Positions 24,839-34,396 of a DNA stretch of 64,000 nt are shown here, piece by piece. Source of the DNA: Burkholderiaceae bacterium. GTDB taxonomy: Bacteria > Pseudomonadota > Gammaproteobacteria > Burkholderiales > Burkholderiaceae_C. Location: the NCBI GenBank assembly GCA_023150375.1, contig JAKLLA010000012.1:1-64000 (forward strand). Direction: 5' to 3'. The position numbers and the translations under genes are program-made. Below the pieces are notes generated by a model. It did no database searches. It saw only the letters and a program-made list of their open reading frames with translations, and was not told the origin of the DNA. How positions within the stretch are numbered: the stretch's first letter is position 1; each line of letters begins with the position of its first letter.

Positions 24839-27800
24839 ACACGCTCATGACCCCTCAGAGCCTTTTCCCGATGGATGCCTCGATGGACGAGCCGCCCGTC
24901 GACACGGGCGAGCGCGACCAGATGAAGCTCAGGCAGATGCAGCTCTTCAACTGGGGCACCTTCCAGGGGCTGCTGCGCCTGAACATCGCCGAGCAGGGCT
25001 ATCTGTTCGTCGGTCCGTCTGGTTCCGGCAAGTCGACCGTCCTGGATGGCCATGCTTCGGTGATGACCCCGCCGAAGTGGGTCGACTTCAATGTGGCAGC
25101 CCGAGAAGCCGAGAAGCGCTCGAAGGACCGCAACCTGCTGACCTATGTGCGCGGTGCCTGGGCCCAGCAGACCACCGACGCCGGCGAATACGCCTCCCAG
25201 TTCCTGCGCGCCGACACCACCTGGTCGGCCGTGGCGGAGACCTACCGTGACGGTACCGGGCGCGTCGTGGTGCTGGCCCAGGTGCTCTGGGTGCGCGGCA
25301 AGTCGACCAGCCTGTCCGACGTGAAGCGGCTCTACCTGGTGCTCGAACGCGAACTGGACCTGCAGGAGCTGCAGTTCTTCCCCGAGCACGACTTCGACGT
25401 CCGACGCTTCAAGTTCGACCTGCCCGATGCCTTCGTCCGGGATGAGTTCAGCGCTTACCAGGAGCGCTTCCGGCGGCTGCTCGGCATCGAGAGCGAACGG
25501 GCCCTGCGCCTGCTGCACAAGACCCAGGCCGCCAAGAACCTGGGTGACCTGAACGAGTTCATGCGCGACTTCATGCTGGAGCCGCCGGAGACCTTCAAGC
25601 TGGCCGAGAAGCTCGTGGACCAGTTCGCCGAGCTGAACGAGGCCCACCGTGCGGTGGTCTCAGCCCGCCTGCAAATCGAGACGCTCAAGCCGGCCCAGGA
25701 GGAGGCGCAGGCGCTGGACAAGGCGCGCCTAACCAAGAGCGAACTCGACGAGTTGTCCGCCGGCGTGGACAAATACAAGGAGCAGACGCGCAAGCGTCTG
25801 CTCGATGAAGCCGTCGCCGCACAACAGACCGACCTCGCCGGCATGGCCCAGGAAGCAGCCCGCCTGGACGGCGTCGAGAAGAACGAGTTTGCGAAGCTGC
25901 GCTCGCTGCAGGACCAGCGCAGCGGCATGGGCGGCAGTCTGCTGGAGGACCTTTCTGCCCAGCTGGAGGCGGCCGAGACCACCCGGCACAAGCGGGTTGC
26001 CAAGCGCGAGACGGTTCGCGCCGCGTGCGACACCCTGGGCTGGGCGCCGCCCGACAGCGCGGTGTGGTTCACCCAGCGCAAGGACGCGGCCCGTACCGCC
26101 CTGCTCGAAGCCGATGCCAAGCGGGAGGAGCAGGCGGACAGGACCTACGAGCTGCGCAAACAGTCCGACGAGGCCGCGGACAAGTTCCAGAAAGTCGTCA
26201 CCGAGGTCAAGTCCCTCGAACGCCAGCGCTCGAGCATCCCGGCCCGAATGCTGGCGGTGCGCGAGCGCATGGCCCACGCGCTGGGCATCGCCGAAGAGCG
26301 CCTGCCGTTCGCTGGCGAGCTCATCGAGGTCCGCAAGGACGAGGCCCCATGGCGCGGTGCCATCGAGCGGGTGCTCAACGGCTTCGCGCAATCGCTGCTG
26401 GTGGAGGACCGCCACTACGCACAGGTCGCGGCCTACTTGAACGAGACGAACGTCGGTGAGCGGGTCGTCTACTTCCGGACGATGTCCCAGACCTCCGCGC
26501 CGCGCGGCCCGGGCCAGAACTCCCTGATTCTCAAGCTCAACTTCGCCAACGCGCCTCAGGCCGATTGGGTCAAGGAAGAACTCAAGACACACTTCGACTA
26601 CGACTGCGCGGACACGGTCCATGCCTTCCGTGCAGCCCCCCGCGCCATCACCCGCGAAGGCCAGGTCAAGCACAACAGCACCCGTCACGAGAAGAACGAC
26701 CGCCACCGTGTCGACGACCCGAGCCGCTGGGTGCTGGGCTTCGACAACGCCGCCAAGCTTGCCCACTTCAAGGAGGAAGCTCACCGGCTGTCTCAGCAGA
26801 TTGAAGAGCTGCGCAAGGCGCTCGAGACCGCCAAGGCCGAAGAGTCCACCGAGCGTGAACGCTTGAAGGCCTACACCCAGTTGGCGAACACCGAGTGGGA
26901 CGAGGTCGACGTGAACTCGGCCATCGGCACCATCGACGCCTTGAAGGCTCGCATCCAGCGTGAGAAGGATGAACGCCCGGACCTGGCCCGGCTGGACGAT
27001 GACATCAAGGCGCAGGAGGCCACGCACGACCGGGCCCGGCGCGCCCACAGCAACTACCTGGGGCAGGTATCCGCAGAACAAAGCAAGCTCCAGGAGTTGC
27101 AGCGACGCATCGAATCGCTGCGCATTGAGTTCTTGATGGTCGAGCTCACGCCCTTCCAGCGGCAGGGCCTCGACGAGCGCTACGCCCGCTACCTGCCGGA
27201 CATGAGCTGGGAGACGCTCGACAACGCCACCACGCAGGTGGTTCGTGGCATCAATGCCGACGAGCGTGAGGTGAGCAGTCGCATCAAGGACCTGGAGAAC
27301 AGCATCGAGCGCCGCCTGGCGGATTTCGTGCGACTGTGGCCGGCCGACTCGGGTGGACTGGACCCCAGGATGGCCAGTGCCCCGGACTTCTTTGCCAAGT
27401 TGGCGCGCCTGGAAACGGACGGGCTGCCGAAGTACGAGCAGCGCTTCCTGGAGCTCTTGCGCGACCAGAGCGCCCAGAACCTGACCATGCTGCAAACGCA
27501 GCTGGACCAGGAGCGCAAGGCGATTCGGGACCGCATGTCCCTCGTCAACGAGAGCCTGGAAACGGCACCGTTCGGGCCCGGCACGCACCTGGTCATCGAG
27601 ACCCAGGAGAAGCTGCTGGAGGACGTCGTCGCCTTCAAGCAAACCCTGCGCAGCGCCCTCAGCAACATGCTGACGACCAACGCGAAGGAGGCCGAGCAGC
27701 GCTTCGAGGTCATCAGCGGCCTGGTCAAGCGGCTGGCCAGCCAGGAGACGGCCGACAAGAACTGGCGTGCGCTGGTCCTGGATGTCCGCCAGCACGTGGA

Positions 27801-28233
27801 GTTCGTGGCCCGCGAGCTCAACGAATTCAACAAGGAGGTCGAGGTCTACCGCAGCGGTGCAGGCAAGTCCGGCGGTCAGCGACAGAAGCTGGCGGCGACC
27901 TGCCTGGCGGCGGCGCTGCGCTATCAGCTCGGTGGCCAGGACCGGGCGCTGCCGCGCTTCTCGACGGTCTTCCTCGACGAAGCCTTCGACAAGGCCGACG
28001 CCGAGTTCACGACCATGGCCATGAACATCTTCAAGACCTTTGGATTCCAGATGGTCGTCGCCACGCCGCTGAAGTCCGTGATGACGCTTGAGCCCTTCAT
28101 CGGCGGGGCCTGCTTCATCCACATCAAGGACCGCAAGACCTCCTGCGCCATTCCCATCGACTACGACACCGAGGGCAAACGCCTCCTGTTGACCACGAGC
28201 ACCGACGATGTCGAAGAAGCTGCTGACGCCTGA
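24835..28233 (+). CDS. jetC: Wadjet JetC, SMC-like ATPase
   Basis: This 1132-residue SMC-like motor has Walker A GPSGSGKST at 60-68, long coiled coils (about 265-480 and 640-900) flanking a hinge region near 500-640, an ABC signature KSGGQRQKLAA near 1013 and Walker B TVFLDEAFDKAD near 1042. It hydrolyses ATP to extrude DNA loops, and JetD is recruited to cut. The GTG at 24835 follows GAGGAGG and overlaps the end of jetB. The length is normal for the family. The last 26 bases overlap jetD. Confidence 0.94.
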   Translation: MNTLMTPQSLFPMDASMDEPPVDTGERDQMKLRQMQLFNWGTFQGLLRLNIAEQGYLFVGPSGSGKSTVLDGHASVMTPPKWVDFNVAAREAEKRSKDRNLLTYVRGAWAQQTTDAGEYASQFLRADTTWSAVAETYRDGTGRVVVLAQVLWVRGKSTSLSDVKRLYLVLERELDLQELQFFPEHDFDVRRFKFDLPDAFVRDEFSAYQERFRRLLGIESERALRLLHKTQAAKNLGDLNEFMRDFMLEPPETFKLAEKLVDQFAELNEAHRAVVSARLQIETLKPAQEEAQALDKARLTKSELDELSAGVDKYKEQTRKRLLDEAVAAQQTDLAGMAQEAARLDGVEKNEFAKLRSLQDQRSGMGGSLLEDLSAQLEAAETTRHKRVAKRETVRAACDTLGWAPPDSAVWFTQRKDAARTALLEADAKREEQADRTYELRKQSDEAADKFQKVVTEVKSLERQRSSIPARMLAVRERMAHALGIAEERLPFAGELIEVRKDEAPWRGAIERVLNGFAQSLLVEDRHYAQVAAYLNETNVGERVVYFRTMSQTSAPRGPGQNSLILKLNFANAPQADWVKEELKTHFDYDCADTVHAFRAAPRAITREGQVKHNSTRHEKNDRHRVDDPSRWVLGFDNAAKLAHFKEEAHRLSQQIEELRKALETAKAEESTERERLKAYTQLANTEWDEVDVNSAIGTIDALKARIQREKDERPDLARLDDDIKAQEATHDRARRAHSNYLGQVSAEQSKLQELQRRIESLRIEFLMVELTPFQRQGLDERYARYLPDMSWETLDNATTQVVRGINADEREVSSRIKDLENSIERRLADFVRLWPADSGGLDPRMASAPDFFAKLARLETDGLPKYEQRFLELLRDQSAQNLTMLQTQLDQERKAIRDRMSLVNESLETAPFGPGTHLVIETQEKLLEDVVAFKQTLRSALSNMLTTNAKEAEQRFEVISGLVKRLASQETADKNWRALVLDVRQHVEFVARELNEFNKEVEVYRSGAGKSGGQRQKLAATCLAAALRYQLGGQDRALPRFSTVFLDEAFDKADAEFTTMAMNIFKTFGFQMVVATPLKSVMTLEPFIGGACFIHIKDRKTSCAIPIDYDTEGKRLLLTTSTDDVEEAADA

Positions 28234-29398
28234 GCAGGTCAAGGACTGGCTCATACGCCGGTACAACAACCAGCATCGCGCCTGGCTCGAAGGCGGTGGT
28301 GACTGGCCCTTGGAAGTGAGCCTCGGTGTTCCGACGGAAGCGGATTTCACCGCGGACATCTCGGCCGTGCGCCATTGGGTCGACGCCTGGGCGAACTGGC
28401 GGGGTGCCGGCGAACTGCGCCAGGAGCCGCGCAAGTACCTGCGCCTTGGCTCGCAGACGCTGCCCTCCTCGGTCGTGTTGCCCGGTCCTGACGAAGTGGC
28501 CGCCTGGTGCGGGCAGGAGCGGCGCTGGCGGCGGGCGGCCCAGCGGCACGCCGACCTGGTGTCACGCTGGCCGCAGTTCCAGGAGCGCCGAGGGTTGGCA
28601 CGCTACTTCGACGTGCTGGCCGACTATGCCGAGGCGGACTACGCTCGGCTCCTGACGGCCTTGGCCTGGATGCTCGACCACCCCGCGTCGGGTCTCTACG
28701 TGCGGCAGCTGCCCCTCGAGGGGGTGGACACCAAGTGGCTGGAAAAGCGTCGGGGCCTCATCGTGGACTTGCTGGGCTTGCTGCGTGGTGGCGAGGTCGA
28801 GACGGACTTCTACGCGGCCTGCGGCCTGGCTCGCACGCCCCACCGGGTGCGCATGCGAGTCCTGTGTCCTGCCCTACGCGCGCAGGTCGGAGGCCTGAAG
28901 GACATCGAGGCGCCGGTGGAGGAACTGGCGGCTCTCCAGCTGGCGCCGCAGGTGCTGCTGATGGTCGAAAACCAGGAAACAGGTGTGGCGCTCCCCGACA
29001 TGACGGGTGTGGTGGCCTTCATGCGCCTGGGCGCTGCGGTCGCGACGCTGGGTACGATTCCATGGCTCCAGGCGTGCCCTGCGGTCTATTGGGGCGACAT
29101 CGACACGCATGGTCTCGCCATCCTCGCGCGCGCTCGCCAAGTCTTGCCTTTGACCCGGTCCGTGATGATGGACGTGGCCACGCTCGAGCGGTATGCCGCG
29201 CTCACGGTCCAGGAGCCAGCTCAGTACCCCGACGCTGAGCTGGCAGAACTCACCGCGGATGAGCGCGAAGTGTTCGACGGCCTGCGTTCGGGTCGCTGGG
29301 GAGCGAAGGTGCGTCTCGAGCAGGAACGCATCACGTGGCCCGATGCGTTGGAGGCACTGCTGTCCGTCGTCGAGCGGGCGAGACGGCAATGGTCGTGA
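28208..29398 (+). CDS. jetD: Wadjet JetD, Toprim-type nuclease (DUF3322/DUF2220)
   Basis: The 396-residue protein has an N-terminal arm domain (DUF3322; LLTPEQVKDWLIRRYNN to about 190) and a C-terminal Toprim-like DUF2220 domain. The metal-binding residues are visible as VENQET (Glu254) and YWGDIDTHG (Asp297 and Asp299). JetD cleaves plasmid DNA after JetABC has enclosed it. The ATG overlaps jetC by 26 bases, so the four jet genes form one overlapping operon. All catalytic residues I can check are present, and I see no frameshift, so the system is likely active. Confidence 0.93.
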   Translation: MSKKLLTPEQVKDWLIRRYNNQHRAWLEGGGDWPLEVSLGVPTEADFTADISAVRHWVDAWANWRGAGELRQEPRKYLRLGSQTLPSSVVLPGPDEVAAWCGQERRWRRAAQRHADLVSRWPQFQERRGLARYFDVLADYAEADYARLLTALAWMLDHPASGLYVRQLPLEGVDTKWLEKRRGLIVDLLGLLRGGEVETDFYAACGLARTPHRVRMRVLCPALRAQVGGLKDIEAPVEELAALQLAPQVLLMVENQETGVALPDMTGVVAFMRLGAAVATLGTIPWLQACPAVYWGDIDTHGLAILARARQVLPLTRSVMMDVATLERYAALTVQEPAQYPDAELAELTADEREVFDGLRSGRWGAKVRLEQERITWPDALEALLSVVERARRQWS

Positions 29399-29961
29399 GA
29401 TCGACCCGAGGCGCACGCCGCCCATCCTCTCGATGAGGAGGTGCCGTCCCTGAAGACGTGGCCACCAACGTCACTGCCGACCCGACGTCGAACGGCATGG
29501 ATGCGTTGCGCCGGACCTCCGCCCAAGTCACGATTTGCCTAACGGCACAGGCACCCGGCCAAAGGCCACGGCCGTGCCACGCGGTGCGCAATGCCGCCCG
29601 ACAGGCCTTGTCAAGGCAGGTGCGCCCCCCGATGCGGATGCCGAGCGTCCGCCCGAACCGGCCTTGCCGGGCACCTCGCGTCGCTCTCTGGATCAGGCGG
29701 TGAACCACCGCCAGCCTGTCGGCAGGCCCTTTCGTGGGCCGGGCATTGTGATCGGCAACAACTGCTGACATCTTCCGTGCGAACTTAACGGCGCTTGTGC
29801 ACGGGGCCGGTTTCCCCCTCCAAACCGGGGAGTGGCCGGGGAGGGGTGACCGCTAAGATGCCCTCGGTTTCCCTTGCTTATTCCAGCATCTCCATCGATC
29901 ACCTCAGGGCGGCGACATCGGTTCTAGACGTGTCGGGCTGTCCGGGGCAAGCACTCCAAAC
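29399..29961. other. Intergenic region between Wadjet and the exopolysaccharide operon
   Basis: No gene is supported in these 563 bases; the small open frames lack ribosome-binding sites and coding composition. A perfect hairpin CCGGTTT / AAACCGG with an 8-base loop is at 29807-29828, about 135 bases before epsD. It may be a terminator, an attenuator or an element of the eps promoter region. No convincing -35/-10 pair is visible, as is usual in GC-rich genomes. Confidence 0.5.
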
Positions 29962-30909
29962 ATGATGTCAACTCCGATTCAGTCTGCTTCGAAGTCCCGC
30001 CTGCGCCGTCATGCTGCGCGCTTCTCCCTGGGCGGTGTCGCGCTGGGCGTGGCGGTCCTGCTGTCCGCCTGCGGCGGTGGCGGCAAGGAAGGGGGGGCCA
30101 CGCAGGTGGCCGCCAAGGTGAACAAGGAGGAGATCTCGGTTCACCAGATCAACCACGTGCTGCAGGGTCAGCGCGGCATCAAGCCCGAGATGGTGCCGGC
30201 GGCGAGCAAGCGCATCCTCGACGGCCTGATCGATCAGGAGCTGGCGATCCAGCAGGCCGTGGAGCAGAAGCTGGACCGGGATCCGCGCGTCGTGTCTGCC
30301 ATCGAAGCCGCCCGGCGCGAGATCATCGCGCGCGCCTATGCCGATCGCGTCGCCGAGGGCGCCAGCAAGCCCACGCCCGAGGAAATCAGCCAGTACTACG
30401 CCAGCAAGCCGGCGCTGTTTGCCCAGCGTCGGATCTACGCGCTCAGCGAGTTCATGATCGAGGCGCCGGCCGATCAGCGCGAGGCGCTGGGTGCCAAGCT
30501 GCAGGGCGTGCGCAGCGCCGACGAACTGGGCAACGCCCTGCGTGCGGCCAACATCAAGTACGCGGTGCGCAACGTGACCCAGGCGCCCGAGAGCCTGCCC
30601 ATGCCGCTGCTGGACAGGCTGGCGCCGCTGAACGAGGGGCAGTCCCTGGTCATCGCGGTGCCCACCGGCCTGAACGTGATCATCGTGGCCGGCGCGAAGC
30701 CGGCGCCGGTGACCGAAGAGAAGGCCCGGCCGGCCATCGAGCAGTTCCTGCTCAACGAGCGCAAGCGCAAGCTGGTGTCCGAGGAGATCAAGCGGCTGCG
30801 TGCGGCGGCCCAGATCGAGTACAAGGGACAGTTCGCGAACGCACCCGAGGGCGCCGCCAGCGGTGTGGAGGCGCCTACCGTCGCGCCGACGCCGGCTGCC
30901 AGCCAGTGA
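29962..30909 (+). CDS. epsD: EpsD family peptidyl-prolyl cis-trans isomerase lipoprotein
   Basis: The 315-residue lipoprotein has a signal peptide and the lipobox LLSAC near residue 34, followed by a Gly-rich linker. A SurA-like N-terminal domain follows (AAKVNKEEISVHQINHVLQ, then DGLIDQELAIQQAVEQK), and the C-terminus is Pro/Ala-rich. EpsD accompanies exosortase-B exopolysaccharide loci, as in the Methylobacillus methanolan cluster, and is thought to assist export. It is the first gene of the eps run. Two tandem ATG codons (29962, 29965) are possible starts; neither has a good ribosome-binding site. Confidence 0.9.
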   Translation: MMSTPIQSASKSRLRRHAARFSLGGVALGVAVLLSACGGGGKEGGATQVAAKVNKEEISVHQINHVLQGQRGIKPEMVPAASKRILDGLIDQELAIQQAVEQKLDRDPRVVSAIEAARREIIARAYADRVAEGASKPTPEEISQYYASKPALFAQRRIYALSEFMIEAPADQREALGAKLQGVRSADELGNALRAANIKYAVRNVTQAPESLPMPLLDRLAPLNEGQSLVIAVPTGLNVIIVAGAKPAPVTEEKARPAIEQFLLNERKRKLVSEEIKRLRAAAQIEYKGQFANAPEGAASGVEAPTVAPTPAASQ

Positions 30910-30997
30910 TGCGCGTCGCGGGCCGCCTCGGCTGATACGGTTCGGGCCACGCGAAAGCGTGTGCCCGATTCTTTGCTTCCAACTGTCACTGCAACGC

Positions 30998-31846
30998 ATG
31001 AACTCCCGCAACGTCGACATGGTCCGGACCTCTCATCCCCTTCGCCTCGTGCTGATGGCCCTGTGCCTGCTGTGCGTTCTCGCGATGTGGCCGGGGCGCG
31101 CGCAGGCCCAGGATGTCAAGAAGGACTATGTGCTCGGTGCCGGTGACGTGGTGCGCATCAACGTCTACCAGAATCCGGACCTGACGCTCGAGACGCGCAT
31201 CAACGAATCGGGTGCCATCAGCTACCCGCTGCTGGGCCAGGTGGTGCTGGGCGGCCGCTCGGTGACGGAAGCGGAGCGCACCATTGCCGAGGGGCTGCTC
31301 CGCGGCAACTTTCTGCGCCAGCCGCAGGTGAGCATCCTGGTGATGCAGGTGCGCGGCAACCAGGTGAGCGTGCTCGGCATGGTGGGGCGGCCCGGCCGTT
31401 ATCCGCTCGAAGCGCCCGGCATGCGCATGAGCGAGCTGCTGGCCATCGCCGGCGGCGTGGCCCCGGGCGGTGCCGATGTGGTGACGCTGACCGGCCTGCG
31501 CGAAGGCAAGCCTTACCGTGTGGCCATGAACGTGGCCGCGATGTTCTCGGGCTCCACGGGCCTGCAGGATCCGGTGCTCGTCAACGGCGACACCCTCTAC
31601 GTGGACCGCCAGCCGCTGGTCTACATCTACGGCGAGGTGCAGCGGCCCGGCGCCATGCGCCTCGAGCGCGGCATGACCCTGATGCAGGCCCTGGCTGCCG
31701 GCGGCGGTCTCACCCAGCGTGGTACCGAAAAGGGCATCAAGGTGCATCGCCGTGACGCCTCCGGCGTGGTGATGGCCCTCGAACTCCCGATGACGTCCGC
31801 CCTGCAGGACGGCGACGTCGTTCGGGTGGCCGAGAGTCTGTTCTGA
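30998..31846 (+). CDS. epsE: Polysaccharide export protein EpsE (Wza-like)
   Basis: The 282-residue outer-membrane export protein has a signal peptide (LVLMALCLLCVLAMWPGRAQA) and a poly_export domain (YVLGAGDVVRINVYQNPDLTLETRINESG, about 41-130). SLBB domains follow (VSVLGMVGRPGRYPLEAPG and YIYGEVQRPGAMRLERGMT). It would form the channel through which the polymer leaves the cell. The ATG at 30998 and another at 31019 are both usable; I take the first. It lies 88 bases after epsD and 54 before epsF. Confidence 0.92.
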   Translation: MNSRNVDMVRTSHPLRLVLMALCLLCVLAMWPGRAQAQDVKKDYVLGAGDVVRINVYQNPDLTLETRINESGAISYPLLGQVVLGGRSVTEAERTIAEGLLRGNFLRQPQVSILVMQVRGNQVSVLGMVGRPGRYPLEAPGMRMSELLAIAGGVAPGGADVVTLTGLREGKPYRVAMNVAAMFSGSTGLQDPVLVNGDTLYVDRQPLVYIYGEVQRPGAMRLERGMTLMQALAAGGGLTQRGTEKGIKVHRRDASGVVMALELPMTSALQDGDVVRVAESLF

Positions 31847-31900
31847 CCCCTGCACGAGTCGCCCGGCCCCTTCTCCTTCCCGATTCAGAAAGCCCTGGCC

Positions 31901-33322
31901 ATGACCTTCTCCCAGTTCCTCTCGATCCTGAAGGCGCGCTGGCTGCTGGCCGTGTTGGTGTTCGTGCTGACGGTCGGGGCCACCTTGGCCGTCAGTCTGA
32001 TGCTGCCCAAGAAGTACACGGCTTCGGCCGCGGTGGTGCTGGATGTGCGCTCCCCGGATCCAGTGATCGGCATGGTGCTGGGGGCGATGGCCACGCCGGC
32101 CTACATGGCCACGCAGGTGGACATCGTGCAGAGCGAACGTGTTGCGCTGCGCGTGGTGCAGGGCCTGCGGATGACCGAGAACTTCGCCGCGCGGCAGAAG
32201 TGGCTGGAGGCGACGCAGGGCAAGGGCAGCTTTGAGGCTTGGCTAGCAGCTGCAGTCAAGCGTGAGCTGGACGTGAGGCCGTCGCGTGAGAGCAATGTGA
32301 TCAACATTGCCTACACCAGCGACGACCCCCGCAATGCGGCGGCCATGGCGAATGCGTTCGTGCGGGCCTACATGGACGTGAGCATCGGGCTGCGCATCTC
32401 GCCGGCCAAGCAGTACACGGAGTTCTTCGACGCGCGTTCCAAGGAGCTGCGCGACGCCCTCGAGCAGGCGCAGGGGCGGCTGTCGGCCTACCAGAAGAAG
32501 CACGGGATTCTGGCCACCGACGAGCGCTTCGACATCGAGAACCAGCGGCTCAACGAACTCACGTCGCAGCTCGTGGCCCTGCAGGCGGTGTCTGCCGAGT
32601 CGCGCAGCCGCTCGGCCCAGGCGCGCAGCTCGGCCGACCAACTCGCGGACGTGATCAACAACCCCGTGGTCGCCGGACTGCGCTCGGACCTGTCGAGGCA
32701 GGAGGCCCGCCTGCAGGAGCTCGGTGCCCGTCTGGGCGAAGCCCACCCGCAGGTCGTGGAGCTCAAGGCCAACATTGCCGAGTTGCGCCAGCGACTGGCG
32801 ACCGAGAGCCAGCGGGTGTCCGGCAGCGTCGGTGTCACCGACACCATCGCACGCCAGCGTGAGCAGGAGATCCGCGCTTCCCTGGAAGCTCAGCGAGCCA
32901 AGGTGCTGGCGCTCAAGCAGCAGCGTGACGAGGTGAACGTGCTGCAGCGCGAGGTGGAGACCGCGCAGCGCACCTACGACCAGGTGGTGCAGCGCATGAG
33001 CCAGACCAATCTGGAAAGCCAGAATACGCAGACGAACATTTCGGTGCTCAGCCCGGCCACCGAGCCTTCTGAGGCATCTTCGCCGAGAGTGGTACTGAAC
33101 CTGCTGCTGAGTGTCTTCCTCGGCGCCCTCCTGGGCGTGGGTTCTGCACTGCTGCGGGAGCTGACCGACCGCCGGGTGCGAGGCTTGGACGACCTGTCGG
33201 AAGGGCTGGGTCTGCCGGTGCTCGGCAGCCTGCCGCGGCCGATGCGGGGCGGGGCTCGCGGAAGCTCGCTGCAGTTGCCGGGCAATGTGCTGGCCCGACT
33301 CCCCAAACCCAGCATGCAGTGA
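31901..33322 (+). CDS. epsF: Chain length determinant protein EpsF (Wzz/PCP-2 type)
   Basis: The 473-residue inner-membrane protein has a first helix at about 15-34 (LLAVLVFVLTVGATLAVSL) and a long periplasmic coiled coil (about 180-370, rich in Arg/Gln/Glu). A second helix is at about 402-422 (VVLNLLLSVFLGALLGVGSAL), followed by a short cytoplasmic tail. It sets polymer length with the kinase EpsG, whose gene begins at or just after its stop. The family, order and size match XrtB-linked eps loci. Confidence 0.93.
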   Translation: MTFSQFLSILKARWLLAVLVFVLTVGATLAVSLMLPKKYTASAAVVLDVRSPDPVIGMVLGAMATPAYMATQVDIVQSERVALRVVQGLRMTENFAARQKWLEATQGKGSFEAWLAAAVKRELDVRPSRESNVINIAYTSDDPRNAAAMANAFVRAYMDVSIGLRISPAKQYTEFFDARSKELRDALEQAQGRLSAYQKKHGILATDERFDIENQRLNELTSQLVALQAVSAESRSRSAQARSSADQLADVINNPVVAGLRSDLSRQEARLQELGARLGEAHPQVVELKANIAELRQRLATESQRVSGSVGVTDTIARQREQEIRASLEAQRAKVLALKQQRDEVNVLQREVETAQRTYDQVVQRMSQTNLESQNTQTNISVLSPATEPSEASSPRVVLNLLLSVFLGALLGVGSALLRELTDRRVRGLDDLSEGLGLPVLGSLPRPMRGGARGSSLQLPGNVLARLPKPSMQ

Positions 33323-33363
33323 CCGCTCGCCCGGCCATCCAGAAGACCCCTCAGGAGCCCAAC

Positions 33364-34287
33364 TTGAACGCCGCTGCTCGTCCTTCCGCCCTGCATCGGG
33401 GGCCGACCCTCGTGCATCAGCAGTCCTCCGATGATGTTCACAGCCGCTTCGACCAGGAGCGCAGCATCGGTGACATCATCCGCCAGATCAAGAACCTGTC
33501 GGACGAGCAGGTCGACACGATCATCGCCTACCAGCAGCAGCACGGGGTCCGTTTCGGTGAGGCCGCGGTGGCGTTGGGCCTGGCCACCGACTCCGATGTC
33601 GTCTTCGCGCTCAGCCAGCAGTTCCATTACCCGTTCACACCGGACGAACGGCGGGGGACGAACCCGGAGCTGGTGGTCTCGGCACAGCCTTTCAGCCGCC
33701 AGGCCGAAGCTTTCCGGGCTATTCGCAGTCAGCTGATGATGAGGGTGTTCGGGGCCACCGATGGCAAGCGGGCGCTGGCGGTGCTTAGTCCGGATCGGGG
33801 CGACGGCAAGACCTTCTTCGTGGCGAACCTGGGCATCGCGCTGGCGCAGCTGGGAGGCAGGACTCTGGTGGTCGATGCCGACCTGCGCGGCCCTCGGCTG
33901 CACCAGTTGTTCGGCATTCCGAACGGAAGCGGACTGTCGGGCATCCTGAGCGGGCGGCAGGAAGACAACGTTATCTATCAGGCTCCCGATATTCCCAGCC
34001 TGTATGTCATGCCCGTCGGTGTGACGCCACCCAACCCGCTCGAATTGCTGGAGCGTCCGGCGTTTCGCCTGCTGATGGGCGAGCTGCTGCGCAAGTTCGA
34101 TCATGTGGTGGTCGACACTCCGGCCTGCAGTCAGGGCAGCGATGCGGCGGTGGTGGCCTCCAAGTGTGGCGCCGCCCTTCTGCTGGCCCGCAAGAACAAG
34201 ACCCGGGTGAACCGGATGAACGAACTGGTCGAGATGGTCGGCGCGACCACCGCGAAGCTCGCGGGTGTCATCGTCAACGAGTTCTGA
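33364..34287 (+). CDS. epsG: EpsG, bacterial tyrosine-kinase-like ATPase for chain length
   Basis: The 307-residue protein starts with a region similar to the GspE N-terminus (IGDIIRQIKNLSDEQVDTI, then LATDSDVVFALSQQFHYPF). The BY-kinase domain has Walker A DRGDGKT and Walker A' LVVDADLRGPRLH. No Tyr-rich C-terminal cluster is present, as in other EpsG proteins. The frame is open from a GTG at 33319 that overlaps the epsF stop. I prefer TTG 33364 because AGGAG (33353-33357) lies 6 bases upstream, whereas the GTG has no ribosome-binding site. It would couple ATP binding to EpsF for chain-length control. Confidence 0.9.
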   Translation: MNAAARPSALHRGPTLVHQQSSDDVHSRFDQERSIGDIIRQIKNLSDEQVDTIIAYQQQHGVRFGEAAVALGLATDSDVVFALSQQFHYPFTPDERRGTNPELVVSAQPFSRQAEAFRAIRSQLMMRVFGATDGKRALAVLSPDRGDGKTFFVANLGIALAQLGGRTLVVDADLRGPRLHQLFGIPNGSGLSGILSGRQEDNVIYQAPDIPSLYVMPVGVTPPNPLELLERPAFRLLMGELLRKFDHVVVDTPACSQGSDAAVVASKCGAALLLARKNKTRVNRMNELVEMVGATTAKLAGVIVNEF

Positions 34288-34396
34288 CCGTCCGCATCGC
34301 CGACGCCCCGATCGATCGTGCACCGGTTTCACGGCCCCCGTTGGCCTGCTTCGGGCAGCTGCGGGACCCACCGTGGCCACCCTGCCTGCATCGCTG

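Noticed and set aside
29140-29152. AAGTCTTGCCTTT inside jetD resembles the repeat arm
   Set aside because: It matches only about 12 bases, lacks the GGGGTCAG end and any partner arm, and is part of a coding sequence.
33319-33363. GTG at 33319 as the epsG start
   Set aside because: It overlaps the epsF stop and is attractive for coupling, but has no ribosome-binding site, whereas TTG 33364 has AGGAG at 6 bases.
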